Positions 52,801 to 64,000 of a stretch of DNA of 64,000 nucleotides are shown piece after piece (position 1 is the stretch's first letter; each line of letters begins with the position of its first letter). The DNA is from Paramecium sonneborni. Its lineage: Eukaryota > Ciliophora > Oligohymenophorea > Peniculida > Parameciidae. The stretch spans positions 75,635-139,634 of the forward strand of contig CAJJDN010000110.1 of assembly GCA_905182985.1 (NCBI GenBank). Reading direction: 5' to 3'. The translations under genes and the position numbers were made by a program. The notes beneath the pieces were generated by a model that saw only the letters and a program-made list of their open reading frames with translations, was not told the DNA's origin and did not search any database.

Positions 52801-55800
52801 TTTGTACAAGAAAGCGGGCATCTCTCGCATTTGTTGTTACTAGCATAGTAACCGTCTATACAAGCTTAACATGAATTAGCTGCAACATCACAAGTCTAAC
52901 ATATTGTCAAGCATGGCTAACATTAATCATTTTATAACGTTGTATTCTTCCAAAAACCTTTATCGCATTTTGTGCAATTGTTTGCTGATCCTGAACATTC
53001 CAAACATTTCTTATCACATATTGTACATTAATTAGAATTCAAATAATATCCAGACACACAATCACTACACTATATTGTGCTATTGGTATATGTACATCCA
53101 CCAACACAAATATTTGGGCATTTATCACAGGTGGTGCCATCTAAATATAATCCAAGTGGACAGGATTAACAATTATTACTTCCATCGCAAGTTAGACAGG
53201 TACTTGCACATTTTAAGCAATTATTATTTGAGTCTTTGTAATATCCAATAATACAACTAATACATTAAGTATCTGAAGAACAAGTGAGACAATTATTGGT
53301 ACATATTACACAATTACTTGTTTAAGTGCTGGTGTTTGTGTTTTTATAGTATCCAGATGGACAAGCAGTACAATTTGTTTTTGTAGTTTCACAACTATCA
53401 CAATTTGGATCACAAATTTAGCAAGCACTTGGACTTTGAGGATCAGGTAAGAAATATCCTTTCTAACAACTTTTACATGTATTTTCATCCTAACATTCTA
53501 CACATGGGTATACGCATTATACACATGATGGAGGAGTTGTACTATTATCCAAATAATCCCCTTTAAAGCATGTGAGACAATTATCACCTTCAGCTTGCTA
53601 GGACTTACAAGTCAGGCAAGGTTGTTTGCAAACTTTACAAGTATTTTGTCCATTAGGTTAATAAAATCCATCGTAGCAACTTGTACAAAAATCCTTATTG
53701 TTTTAATCACATGTTTTACATAAATTACTACACTAAAGACATTAATTATTATTATTATAATAATATCCATCTGCACAAGTTTGGCAATTTTTTGGATCAT
53801 TTTGAAGGCATGTAGTACATTCTGGAGAACATTATTTACATGTATGGTTTACTTCATCTAATACCAATCCATTATCGCAATCTGAACATTTTGTTGCATT
53901 ATCAAAACAACCATAACAAGGATTATTGCAATTACTACAAGTAACAGCATTCGGATTGGTTTTATCCAAAAAGTATCCTTTATTACAGGCAGTGCAGTTG
54001 TTTGCATCACTGCAATCAGCACATTAATTTGGACAGATAGTGCATGTTTTGTTATTAGCATAATATCCATAAACACATTCTGTACATTCTGTATCAGAAC
54101 TGCATGCGGTACATATGTTTGGACAGTTTTTACATTGATTAGGATTGGTTGTCAAATAAAAACCTTTATTACAGGCTGTACAATCCGTCAAAGAAGCAAG
54201 GCAATTAGTACAAGGTAAAGTGCATTAAACACAACTATTTCCATTGAGAAAGTATCCATAAACACAACTTAGACATTTATCCTAGTTATCTGTACATCTT
54301 GCACAAGGTTCTTTACAGGCAACACAAGAATTTGCTCCAGACTTATAATATCCGTCTACACAGGAATCGCAGGAATTGGCTTAAGTAGAGCAAGTTAAAC
54401 AAGGACTTGTGCAAGCATTACATGGGCCATCAATGCTACCACTTTTAAAGTAACCACTTTGACATGTTGAACAAGTTTTATCATCAACTGAACATGCAAC
54501 ACATGATTTTGAACAAGGGTTACACTTATAATCTGGTTTATCAACATAAAAGAATCCTTGAACACAAGAACGGCAAGAAGTATCTGAAGTTAGACAAGTA
54601 GCACATGGTGTTTTGCATTAAGAGCAGGTATTATTATTTAAGTATGTTCCTGCATAACAATCAGTACAATTGCTAGCACTATTAATACAAGCAGCACATT
54701 CATCTGAACATTTAGTACAAGTGTTATCATGTTAATAAAAACCAACTAAACAACTTTGGCATCCATTTTAATTATTTGTACAGGTAGTACAAGGTTTGGT
54801 ACATTCCTAACAATTAGTACCGTCAAATTCAAAACCTATAGCGCAAGTCTTACAACTTCCATCATTATTACAAGTTTAGCATGGATAAGTACATTATACA
54901 CAATTATTGTTACTTAATTTAAAACCAGGAACGCAAGATAAGCATGAAGTTTAATCACTACAATTAGAACAAGGATATTCACAAGTTGTGCATTAATTGT
55001 CCTTTAGGTATTTTCCATCATAACATTTAGTACATTTTGTGTCTGAATCTATGCATTCTTAGCATGTAATTGAACATGGTGTACATGTAGTGCCATTCAA
55101 ATAGGAACCTTTTGCACAAGCAGAACATTCCTTTTCAGAATTCTTACAATCTAGACATGTGACATAACAAGGTGAACATTTATTATTACTAAGAAATCTG
55201 CCAACATAACAATCTGTACAATTATCTACTGATCCAGTACAAGTAAAACATTTACTTGAACATGGACTACATTTATCTCCATCTTTAAAATAACCTGGAA
55301 CACAAGAAGTACAATTATCTGCTTTATTTACACATGTTAAACATTGTGAATTAGTATCACATTAATCACAAGTATTAGTTGCTCCATTTAAGAAATAGCC
55401 TGATGAACAAGATGTACAATAACTTGCTGTGTTTATACAATTTTCACAATTGGTTGAACATGAACTACAGACATTCTTATTTAAATAGTATTTAGGTTTA
55501 CAAGTAGTACATGTAGTACCATTTTAACAATATTCACAATTACTTATAGCTAAAACACATTTTGAGCATTAATTTCCATCTAAAAAAGTTCCATCAGAGC
55601 AGGATGTACATGTATTACCATCAGTACAACTCATACAACTTACCATTTATGTAGAACAGAGAAAACATGCTCCATTTTTTAAGTAGAATCCTGTTGTGCA
55701 TTTAGTACAATTGTCTCCACTTGAACATTCTTTACAATATCCTATTGTATCAGAACATTTAATGCATTATTTCCCACTTGTGTAATAGGTTGTGGAAACA

Positions 55801-56684
55801 CAAGAAGTACAGGTTGATGAATCAGAACAGGCTGAACAATTTATGTCAAGTGTTGTACAAAGTATGCAACTTCCATTATTAAGATAAGATCCAACTCCAC
55901 ATTCTGTACATTTTGTTTCATCTGGACAAGCCTCACATTTTATTAATTTATCTGAGCAACGAAGACATTAATTATTGTTTAAATAATAACCTTTAATGCA
56001 TGAGTTACAATATGTGCTATAAATTTATAAATTTAATATTATACTCTGATTAACAAGTTGCACAATATTGATTGCATGGCAAACACGAATTAAAACTTTA
56101 AAAATATTTGGAGTAAATAAATGAACTTTATGCTCCATTAAATTGGTCTGGCATGTAAGTTGGGAACACATTATAATACCCATCAGAACAAATAGTGCAA
56201 ATACCAGTGTTTATATTAAAAGTTTTACAATTATTATTTTGAACGCATATTCCACCTTAAATTAAAATATTCAAATACCAATTTGAGTAGATTAACTATT
56301 ACATTAAAAACACACTATTGTTGATCCATCCGCTGCGAAACCTCCACTTAAGCAGTTTGTATCTGGATGTTAAATACAAGTTCTAAAATTATTTTAATTA
56401 TTACTATCCGATTTGATAATATCCTTAAGAACATGTCACATATATGCATGGATTTGTCGATGTACAATAGCAATAGCCTCCATTTACCTATTGGCATGGC
56501 ATGCATATTTATCCATTGAAATAAGAACCTATTGTGCAAAACAACTGATACCTGGCAAACATGCATATTAAGGATTATTAGCATAAAGTCCTTAATCAGT
56601 TTAGCTAGGTTAATTAATAGCTGTATCTCCTTAGACTACTATGGTCATTATTACCCAAAGAAATAAAGATTGCTTTAAGTTCAT
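37856..56684 (-). CDS. Giant GPI-type cysteine-rich repeat protein, about 6,217 aa
   Basis: Starts with signal peptide MNLKQSLFLWVIMTIVVQGD and runs 18.8 kb with only TGA as stop. Seven introns: 56529-56551, 56383-56404, 56256-56278, 56017-56044, 39997-40022, 38388-38415 and 38030-38054. Removing them leaves 18,654 bases, an exact multiple of three, with no in-frame TGA in the stretches I read. Almost the whole protein is furin-like/VSP-like CxxC..GYY...C modules about 40-50 residues long. The centre holds about 36 near-identical 42-residue repeats. The C-terminal ~650 residues copy the 689-aa neighbour's layout. The end is Pro/Thr/Asn-rich, then hydrophobic YSFMFGILILIAIN and stop, a GPI-anchor-type signal. 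Probably an extracellular coat or adhesive protein; function unknown. Confidence 0.85.
38055..40022 (-). other. C-terminal module of the giant protein, paralogous to the 689-aa protein
   Basis: From GSFWTGQSCMPCPLIDNG onward the blocks parallel GYYWAGQSCQPCQPIEGG in the separate gene at 33301-35500: ..CTQCTNGYYFNWDF.. versus ..CTQCATGYYLDWDY.., then CTQCLPGYFW versus CTQCAAGFFW. Just upstream the giant protein reads SCLQCVYPQAAFVCRANPSE. This resembles its own terminal CQQCVSPYSNFVCGLKAVSP, the place where an ancestral gene would have ended. This suggests fusion of two tandem genes. Confidence 0.65.
47208..48340 (-). repeat. Homogenised block of about nine identical 126-bp units
   Basis: Consecutive units (gcattagctgtgcatgataa at about 47292, 47418, 47544 and so on to 48300) show no differences that I can see, while units outside differ at several sites. 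This indicates recent gene conversion or unequal exchange, or possibly assembly expansion or collapse. Confidence 0.8.
48836..50190 (-). repeat. 378-bp (3 x 126) higher-order repeat
   Basis: Three unit types alternate. Type a has ttgtaccataatatcc and cattcgttgtgc; type b has cattatgattaacaatc and tttgctgagc; type c has caatccgttccag. The type-b marker occurs near 49021, 49273, 49651 and 50029, spaced 252, 378 and 378. The 252 spacing comes from one hybrid unit (about 49205-49320), half a and half b, as expected from unequal crossing-over. Confidence 0.75.
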
Positions 56685-56759
56685 ATTTTTATTTTATTAA
56701 TATAATTCAATTATTAAAAAGTATCTTTAAATATTGCACTATTATAGTTACCTGATAAG

Positions 56760-57059
56760 ATGATACTCAGAATTTATTATTAAGTTAAATCTCAATTGAT
56801 TCCAGAACTCCTTAAACGTACCTCCAATAATATCAAATCATTAAGATCATAAAATACAGAATATAAAATCATTGTGCCAAATCTTTCTGTAAGTACCATT
56901 ATACAAATTCTATGAAAGACCTTGACAAATTTTTCTTTTTTTCAAGAAATTAAAATTTATTTGGCTCTCATCTCTGAACTTTTTATACTTATTAAATTCT
57001 ATTACCAACCAATCTATATTAAATCTAATTATTAAAAATTTAATATAAAATTATATTGA
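56760..57059 (+). CDS. Small hypothetical protein, 89 aa
   Basis: ATG at 56760, intron 56890-56919 (30 nt, carrying an in-frame TGA) and TGA at 57057. The head is MILRIYYQVKSQLIPELLKR and the second half is hydrophobic (IYLALISELFILIKFYY). It lies divergent from the giant gene, 75 bp from its start. Support is limited to an open frame and a typical intron. Confidence 0.35.
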
Positions 57060-57639
57060 ATAGTTCAAAACAATAAAGTTAACTACATTTTGCTCCAAGA
57101 AAGGACTTTTAAGTATATTTGAGTTATTACTTTTTATTAACTCAATTTCCATAATAGTTACCTTAACTAAATAAGTGTAAATGAAAGCATTTATAATATT
57201 TCAAATTATCATTATTGGTCAAAAATTTGGAAACATTATTTTGTTATTATAAAATTGCAACTCTAGAGGTAGTTTAATTCTTTTCTTTTATCTTATTTTA
57301 GAAGGTGTTTGAAAAAATATTGTAGACGATGAACTTGTCTATTTTATTCAAAAATTTTATTAATAATATATAATTTATTTACTACCATTTTTCCTTAAAA
57401 TTAATTAGGTTTTATGTGACAACTTAATAATTGTTTTTGGTTAAATTTTGAAGATTGACTGCCATCTTAAGGTGATTATTCTAATATGTGAGAATTTAAA
57501 ATAAAAAATGATGTTTATTCTAAACAGAAATTAATTCTGTGGTTGTGAAATAATTTTAGAGAAAATAAAAGAATATTTTATATAATTAGTTTAAAATTAG
57601 ATTGAATAATTATTATTTATTACCAACAGAATTTAGGAA
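57060..57639. other. AT-rich non-coding stretch
   Basis: 580 bp of A/T-dominated sequence with frequent TGA in all plus-strand frames. No gene or RNA recognised. Confidence 0.5.
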
Positions 57640-58868
57640 ATGCTTAGATCAAAGAAAGAATATAGTAGAAATTCTTAATCAAAAGTAAGTAAATAAACCA
57701 AATTTAAAGACTCAGAAAAGAATATTTTAAACTACTAAGATTTTCTTTCTCTAATCCACACATCTATTATAAATATCAATTATTTTTATTATCAGATTTT
57801 GATGAAAATAATCTGCTAATTATCTTAGCTTATGGTTTTCTCTACAAAAATGATCGGCCTTTACTCTAAGAGAATCCTTACTAGGTTCCTTAATTTGGAG
57901 AATGAATTTAAGGCAGTACATCTTGAGATTCGGCACTATTTAACTTATACTAAATTTTGCCCTGAGTTTATTAACTTCCCTATTCACGTAGGGTTTCTTA
58001 AGCAGTTTTTGATTTTCTCATCAAAGAATCCTCAGGATGAGCATATAATATTTCATTTGCTGGTATAGTTTATTTGGATGAGTTAGTTCTTATGGCTGTA
58101 TCTTATTGTGATACTGGTCCATAGCCATAAGGTATATTTTTGGCTTATTACAATTTAGGTTAGATTTAAGGAAGAAATGCAGTTGAATTACTTTTTTTAA
58201 GAAGGTCATTTAAATTCTATCTATTATTAAAACGATCTGATTCCAGGAGAGATCTCTTATAACTGGGAAAGTCCATTTAATCAGATGAGAGTCTAACATT
58301 ATCTGTTTCATTTTAATTAGTGTGAAATTGGACTCTAGCTGCAGAATCAGCAGTATTGATAGTCCCATCCATTTTTGATCTAAGCATACGTGAGCCTATA
58401 GCATTTTTATTAATAGGTTTTGGAGGTTATACATCTTTTTATAAATTTTAATGCATGAATTCATCTCGTATGTCTGTTTCCTTAATTCTTTTGATTTATT
58501 CTTAATAAGTAACTTTATTACGAGATTCGTAAAGTTAAGGAGGAGATTGGGGCTTTTAACTAAACCGTTTTACAACTTTAACAGGAGAACTAGATAGGAT
58601 TAGTTTGGTACGTGATTTTTGATGGTTAAACATTTAGCTTGTTCTGCGTAATTTATACATTATTTCGTTTGCTCAAACTTTACTGAGACTCATGCTGAGT
58701 TAGGCGGGTTTAAGTAGGCTTAAATGTGTAATCCATTTGTGGTCTTCCTGATCCCTTGGAACTTGTTATAGAATTTTTTAGTGTTGATTAGTTTGGATTG
58801 AAAAATGTGGCTGTTTATTTGAATGGGTCCTAAAGTCTAGAATCATCAAAGCAGTCTTAATATTCATA
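57640..58868 (+). pseudogene. Uncertain or broken coding region
   Basis: An open frame runs from ATG 57640 to TGA 58359 (MLRSKKEYSRNSQSKVSKQT...). The most protein-like segments lie in different frames: LLIILAYGFLYKNDRPL near 57810, VLMAVSYCDTGPQPQGIF near 58090, FLLIGFGGYTSFYKF near 58410 and GLPDPLELVIEFFSVDQFG near 58740. Base composition is less AT-rich than the surroundings. No set of short introns that I tried unites them. Probable pseudogene; an alternative is a real 239-aa protein. Confidence 0.35.
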
Positions 58869-59339
58869 ATGATTCATTATTTTAAATTATATATAAAATG
58901 TTAAGAAATAAAATAGTTGTAATGAAAATGCACTAAATTCATCGCATTTAAATCTAAACTAATATATTCTGACTAAAGTTGTTATAGATATCAATTTGTA
59001 GTATTTAAATGTTTAATGAGTATTCTTAATATTTAATTAGGTTGGTATAATTAAATGTATAAAAATGATATTAGTATTTGATACTTAAATTTTAAATGAA
59101 TCAAGACTATATGGTTCAATCATCCATTTTAGTTCTAAATAAATTTCTATATTTTTCAGTAATGAATTAATATTGTTTTAATTTATTGAACAATTACTAA
59201 TTTATATTAAAACTGTTTATTTATTCTCCTCCCAAAATCTGTTTTTTCAAGATGATTTTTTATTTTTAGATCAAGAATTCTGCAAAGCCCTTGTAATTAA
59301 TTTGAAATAATGGCGATTTAATTTAATTCTTTTTAAATA
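58869..59339. other. AT-rich intergenic region
   Basis: 471 bp without a recognisable frame; it contains the upstream region of the pyrophosphatase-like gene. Confidence 0.5.
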
Positions 59340-61661
59340 ATGAGTTCGTTAGGACCTTTGTTAGTGATAATTTTGGTTTTTATAATTGGAATTGTTTGGT
59401 ACTTTATTCATTTGATTGCATAAGTAAGAATGACATTTCTAGAATTAGGGTTTCCCATCTCATTATAAAGATGAGTAGTCCTTTTTAAGTGATCAATTGA
59501 AAGGATTATTGGGAGTGGATGATATATAACGAAATTCTTATAGACCTTCAGTGGAACCAATATATATTTCAAGTATTGTAGACTTTATTGAAACTTCTAT
59601 TAAGAGATTATGGCTTGGTTAGTTGTTATACATGCTTTTACTTTTATTTCTATTTTTCATAGTCGTTGGAGTTTTCTTTATAGAACATCCATTCTAATTC
59701 ATATTTAATACAATTGTAGGGGCTATAACAGTGGTGTTATTTTCACATTTAATCATTTTGACGACTGGAAAAGGTTTAACCCGTGCATTGATATCGGTAT
59801 TAAAGTAAATTTAAAAAGGCATCATTCTGTAGAGAAGATTGTTATAGTTACATGTATTCATCTGGTTTTGCGATGTTGAGTTTACTTTTAAGTTTATTTT
59901 TGGGAATGTATGTGTTGATGTATTTCTTTAACATTGCAGTTTGGGGAGGTGATTTAAAATAAAAAGAATATGAAAATATATCAATATTAATGATTGGATA
60001 TCTAATGGGATTACTTTTAGGAGGATTTATATATAGAGAAGGATTATCATTGATGAGTAGATCATTTAAAACTGCAACTATTGGACTAATAAAATCTGAT
60101 GTAAATTTAAGTATTGGAAATTCTAATATCTCTTAATTAACTAGATTGGCTTATATGGTTTCATAGTAAGCAGGAAATACTCTTGTAAATTACATAGATA
60201 CTGGATTAATATTAGTATTTTTAAGTTGTTCAGTGTTTAAATTATTTATAAATAGTCCAGAAGTATTGGAAAGTGAGAATAGAAATATTTTCATTTTGGG
60301 ACCAATTTATTTAGTGAGTTTAGGTTATTTGGGTTCTATAATTTGTTATTTATTAAAAACTATCTGTAGAGATCAATAATCACCATCATTTACAGCAATT
60401 AATGTTAGATGGTAAGTAATAATAGGAGCATTGATTTCTTTTATTATTCTCGTTACATTTCCATTTAATTTTCTTATATCTAAATTTACATTGAAAGGAA
60501 ATAACAGTAAGGAGATTGATTTTTCTGGAAAGTCCTCAACTCATGCATGCTGGTGTTATTTGTTAGGATTGATTTTTAACATAATTCATATAAGTTTGTT
60601 TGAATGGTATACATCACATGGATGTTCTAAAGTTCGTAATCTAGTAATTTATTTAATTTAATTAGGGATTAGCAACAAGTGATCGAATTATGTCAATGAA
60701 TCTTATTTATTCTAATTATCTAGGAGATTTGTTTTCTGCAATACCCAATGTTTTAATGTTGTTGTTGATAACTATGGTTTATTCGATTAATGGTTTTGCT
60801 GGATTATTATTTGCAGCATCTGGATACATATCAATATATATCATTTATGGTATAATATACTAGATAGGATGCAATTCATCTGAATCATATAAGTTAACTT
60901 GTTTTGTTCATTTCAAATCAGAAATTTAAGGTAGAGTATTTGCTATTTATTGGGAAGCTACAAATTATATGATCTATCTTAAAGCTACTAATGCAGGAAC
61001 TTTAATTTTGATATCTTTAGGGATTATTGGTTCATAACTTTATTAATACTCTGCATCTTTGGCTTCCCTTTTTACTAATTTAAATGGAATCATTGGAATA
61101 TTTATTGGATTTACAATTATGTTTGTTTGCAGAGGAATCAACATTTGGGCAATTATTAATATTGCTAAAACATATGTAATAATATTAATAATTTAGTTTA
61201 TTTGTCAAACTTCTAATGATTCGGAAGGAAAATTAAACTATTTCTCAGATAATCGTATAATCGAGTTTACAAAAATTAAATATTCTCAAAGTATCCTTCA
61301 TGTTTTTTACAATTTTTCATTTCTCACTTTAACTTTGTTATTAACAGGCTATATATTTGGTCAATAAGGTACAATTGCATTAATGATTGGTTCTTGTATA
61401 AGTTTACTATTGATTTAATATAATGCATTAATTAAAGGCACAGCCCTTGAAAATGCTAAGATTTATAATGAAAGTATTAATCCATTATCATTCATAGTTG
61501 AAGATAATAAAAAACCTTCCCATTTTATTATGTATGTATCAGGAAATACTTATGCATGTGCTACTGAAGAAAGTAATGCATTACCTTTAGTCCCTTATAT
61601 CATTTACACCTTTTGTATACTTGTTTCTTGCTAAAATTAATTCACTTCAAAAGATAAATGA
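59340..61661 (+). CDS. H+-translocating pyrophosphatase-like membrane protein, catalytic motifs lost
   Basis: About 751 residues after introns 59424-59448 (25 nt), 59829-59847 (19 nt) and 60644-60665 (22 nt). Length and hydrophobic pattern (about 16 segments) match vacuolar H+-PPases, and landmarks align. GYLMGLLLGGFIYREG stands where V-PPase has GYGLGGSSIALFGRVGGG. NVLMLLLITMVYSINGFAGL stands at the middle helices, and GTALENAKIYNESI stands for G.AWDNAKK.IE. The acidic catalytic sites are replaced: the DVGADLVGK/DNVGDNVGD region is now KTATIGLIK...SNISQLTRLA, and GDTVGDP.KDT reads GNTYACATEE. Pyrophosphate hydrolysis is therefore unlikely; it may be a structural or regulatory paralogue. Confidence 0.72.
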
Positions 61662-61757
61662 ATTACATTACAATTACCATAAACACAATATCATTATTTG
61701 TATTTAATAATCTATTTTATATATCAAATCAAAAATAAACAATTATTTATTATAGAC

Positions 61758-62090
61758 ATGAAAAGCTTGGGGTATAGCCAACTGCAATTAAGTCAAAAAA
61801 TTATCAAAACAGATGGGGATGATTCTGACATGCTTTTACCAGAATCTGATAAAGATGAAATTGGATAAATATTGAATACAGAAGAAAGCAGAAGCAAACC
61901 AATTAAAGAACTTAGATTTAGTCTCAAAAATTAAGTTTGGATATTCGATAGAAATCAAAAAAGACATCAATCATACAAATCGCCTTCACCGCTTGGTACT
62001 AAATCTTCCCCTTCCATTCTTAAAAATAAAAATGCAATAACGAAATAATTCAATCATGACAATATTATTTAAATTAATCAGCCACAATGA
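61758..62090 (+). CDS. Hypothetical Ser/Lys/Gln-rich protein, 110 aa
   Basis: Single exon MKSLGYSQLQLSQKIIKTDG... with an acidic patch (DGDDSDMLLPESDKDEIGQI) and a Ser/Pro/Lys tail (HQSYKSPSPLGTKSSPS). Probably disordered. Unrecognised. It starts 96 bp after the pyrophosphatase-like gene. Confidence 0.55.
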
Positions 62091-63592
62091 ATCTTAAGAT
62101 TAAACTCCATCAAGTTTTATGCTAATTTAGAATTCACTTTTTCTAACAATTTAAAATTAATATTATCTATCTGCAAAAATAATCATCCCTTTTTATTGAA
62201 GCATTTTCAAAATTAAAATACTCAACATGTTTCTCCTTTGATTTACTATTATAAACAATAATAGTTTTGAAGATAATTATTTAAATGTTAAAACTTATCA
62301 AAAACGAAACTTAATGTATTTTTATATCAATTATTTTTTAGACTATTAATATTATTTGAATAATAAAATACTATAATTGTTTTTCAAAAATTTTACAGTT
62401 CTAAATCAATATGATTTTTTATCTACTTTTCCTTCTATTGCTACACTTCAATTTAATTCTTTTAAATCCTTTTTTTATTTAAATATCAAAAACTTAAAAT
62501 TCTGCTCTCAATTCATTTTCTTTTCTACTTCTTAGCTACCCTTTTTATGAACTATTGTTTTTTATGCCCAATCTAACTATTCTTAAGTTTTAAAATTAAA
62601 TGGTTTTTAACATTTAATTTGTTTTTGTGATCAAAATCTTCAAAAATTTTAATTTTAGGAACTGTTCTTATAAACAGAAACAGCAAGGATCAGATCAATC
62701 AGAAAAATCTATTAAATTCTCAATTGCAATTAAATATTTAGTTTTAAAATATATTATATACACTATCTCAAAATAATTTAAAGTGTTGATAAATTTTAGT
62801 CCTGTATATTGTAGTATTAACATAAGCTGAATTAAATTTACAATTATTTAATAATAAATAACAGCATAATTTAATAATAAAAGAAAATATTCTTTTTTTC
62901 TATTAAATTAAATACTCTTAATGATAATTTTTATCTAAGTTCTGTCTATTACCCTAAAAAATCTATTGATCTTTTTATATTTAATGAATAAATCTACAAG
63001 TGTTAATAGTAATTAATTTTAAATAGTGTAATATTGGTCTTTAAAATATTTATGCTAGTTATTTTTTTTTTTGAAATACAATATTAAAATATATAATTAT
63101 TTTATTATATTTACCTAAAAACTTAATAACTTTAAAAAATTTTTTTTTGTTTTTCACTCCAAAAATTTATAGATAAAGGAAGATCATTTAAATAATTTTA
63201 AAATTTTGATATTCTTTTCTTAAATGAATTATAAAAAATAAAAAAAGTAATAAAAATTTACACAATCAAAGAATAAGTTAATTTAAAAAGCTTTTTTAAA
63301 GTTAAGTATTAAATAATCAATCTTTGTGAATAAAAAACTATAAATAATTTTGATCATTTATTGATGTAATTTAGTCTCTGTTAATGATTATTATAATTAA
63401 TTAGGAACCTTTAATTCATAAAAATTAATTATGTTGTCCTTTAATTGTGTTATGATAATATCACATATTTTATTTTATATTAATTAATATATATTTGGAA
63501 ATTTGAATAATAATCATTGAGATATTGCGATTTATTAGTTATTTGATTAAATCTAAATATAATTTAAGATTTAAAATAAATTAGTATCTGCA
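62091..63592. other. 1.5-kb AT-rich non-coding stretch
   Basis: Long runs of T and A, no frame of plausible composition on either strand, no tRNA-like box B sequence noticed. Unusually long for this compact genome. No function seen. Confidence 0.5.
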
Positions 63593-64000
63593 ATGTAAAG
63601 GAAAGTAACTCTAAAAAGAAATGCAATCTTTAATGAGAATATCCGAACAATAACAATTAAAAACCAGGAGGAATATATGAATAATTTGAAGATGCAAGCG
63701 ATTCGTTTGTAAATTGAGAAAATAGTCCATCTTGATCCTTTATTAAAATCGCTCCTTAATTCTAAGCCTAATCGTAAACAGTATGCTCGTCCTTTATTTA
63801 AAACTTAAAATAATCGATCTTTTATGGAATCAAAGATCAAAGAAGAAGAAACTAGATAGAGAGCTAAAAGTTCTTAAGGGTCTAATTTTGGAGAGATGAG
63901 TCTTAAATATAAACGTTTAACATAAAGAGGATTGTTTAAAATAAAGATGCATGTAAATAAAATACGAAGACGATTTAAAAGATGTGTGATTGCAGTTTGT
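63593..64000 (+). CDS. Basic protein, 5' part, runs off the window
   Basis: Frame MQRKVTLKRNAIFNENIRTI continues open to the last base (136 codons). Very Lys/Arg/Gln-rich (KIKEEETRQRAKSSQGSN, HVNKIRRRFKRC). The start could instead be a later ATG. No family recognised. Confidence 0.55.

Noticed and set aside
56348..56584. Minus-strand ORF MLIILNMHVCQV...
   Set aside because: It is an out-of-frame reading across the first introns of the giant gene; the Cys-containing frame with three 22-23 nt introns is coherent.
1..64000. Bacterial-type features (operons, CRISPR, Shine-Dalgarno sites, insertion sequences)
   Set aside because: The genetic code, tiny spliceosomal introns and gene families are ciliate; the regular repeats at 46-51 kb are coding, not spacer-repeat arrays.
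1..64000. tRNA or other structured RNA genes in the AT-rich gaps
   Set aside because: I looked for box-B-like GGTTCGA-type sequences in the gaps and saw none; a covariance-model scan would be needed to exclude them.

Overview
The window is ciliate macronuclear DNA, almost certainly Paramecium (probably the P. aurelia group). It is very AT-rich. TAA and TAG occur inside every long reading frame where glutamine fits, and only TGA ends genes. Genes sit tens of bases apart on both strands and are interrupted by 19-32 nt GT...AG introns. Reading frames were therefore rebuilt with TAA/TAG = Gln and tiny introns removed. For most genes the spliced length divides by three, which supports the models. 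Standard-code ORF calls miss nearly all of these genes.

Layout. 1-13.4 kb, mostly + strand: 3' end of ALG11, CFAP299, a potassium-channel-like protein with a cyclic-nucleotide-binding-like domain, a possible mitochondrial protein, a SAPS-domain (PP6 regulatory) protein, a convergent small gene overlapping it, then small and coiled-coil proteins. 13.4-20.2 kb, - strand: a CH-like/helical protein, a membrane-anchored otubain-like protease, CFAP100 and a multi-pass membrane protein. 20.3-23.5 kb, +: an actin-related protein and two unrecognised genes, one weakly CFAP97-like. 23.5-26.6 kb, -: a kinesin with a degenerate switch I and a 69-residue basic protein. 26.6-31.0 kb: no intact gene, with broken fragments of probable pseudogenes. 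31.0-33.2 kb, +: a sulfide:quinone-oxidoreductase-like flavoprotein and a small basic protein. 33.3-56.7 kb, -: two secreted cysteine-rich proteins with GPI-type tails, one of 689 residues and one giant of about 6,217 residues. 56.7-64 kb, +: a small gene, a broken region, a vacuolar H+-pyrophosphatase-like membrane protein without the catalytic motifs, a small gene, 1.5 kb of non-coding DNA, and the 5' end of one more gene.

The giant gene (37856-56684) carries about 36 tandem copies of a 126-bp (42-residue) unit. One block is apparently identical and another has a 3-unit higher-order repeat with a recombinant copy. Its C-terminal third is a paralogue of the separate 689-residue protein downstream, which suggests fusion of tandem duplicates. 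Between these two genes the window contains a 1,261-bp direct repeat split by a single N (37085). Each copy preserves only one of the two flanking genes, so this looks like an unmerged contig overlap rather than a biological duplication.

Several genes point to cilia and the cytoskeleton (CFAP299, CFAP100, kinesin, actin-related protein, CH-like and coiled-coil proteins). They are individually spaced genes on both strands and not operons. All functional calls are from sequence reading only; no search was run.
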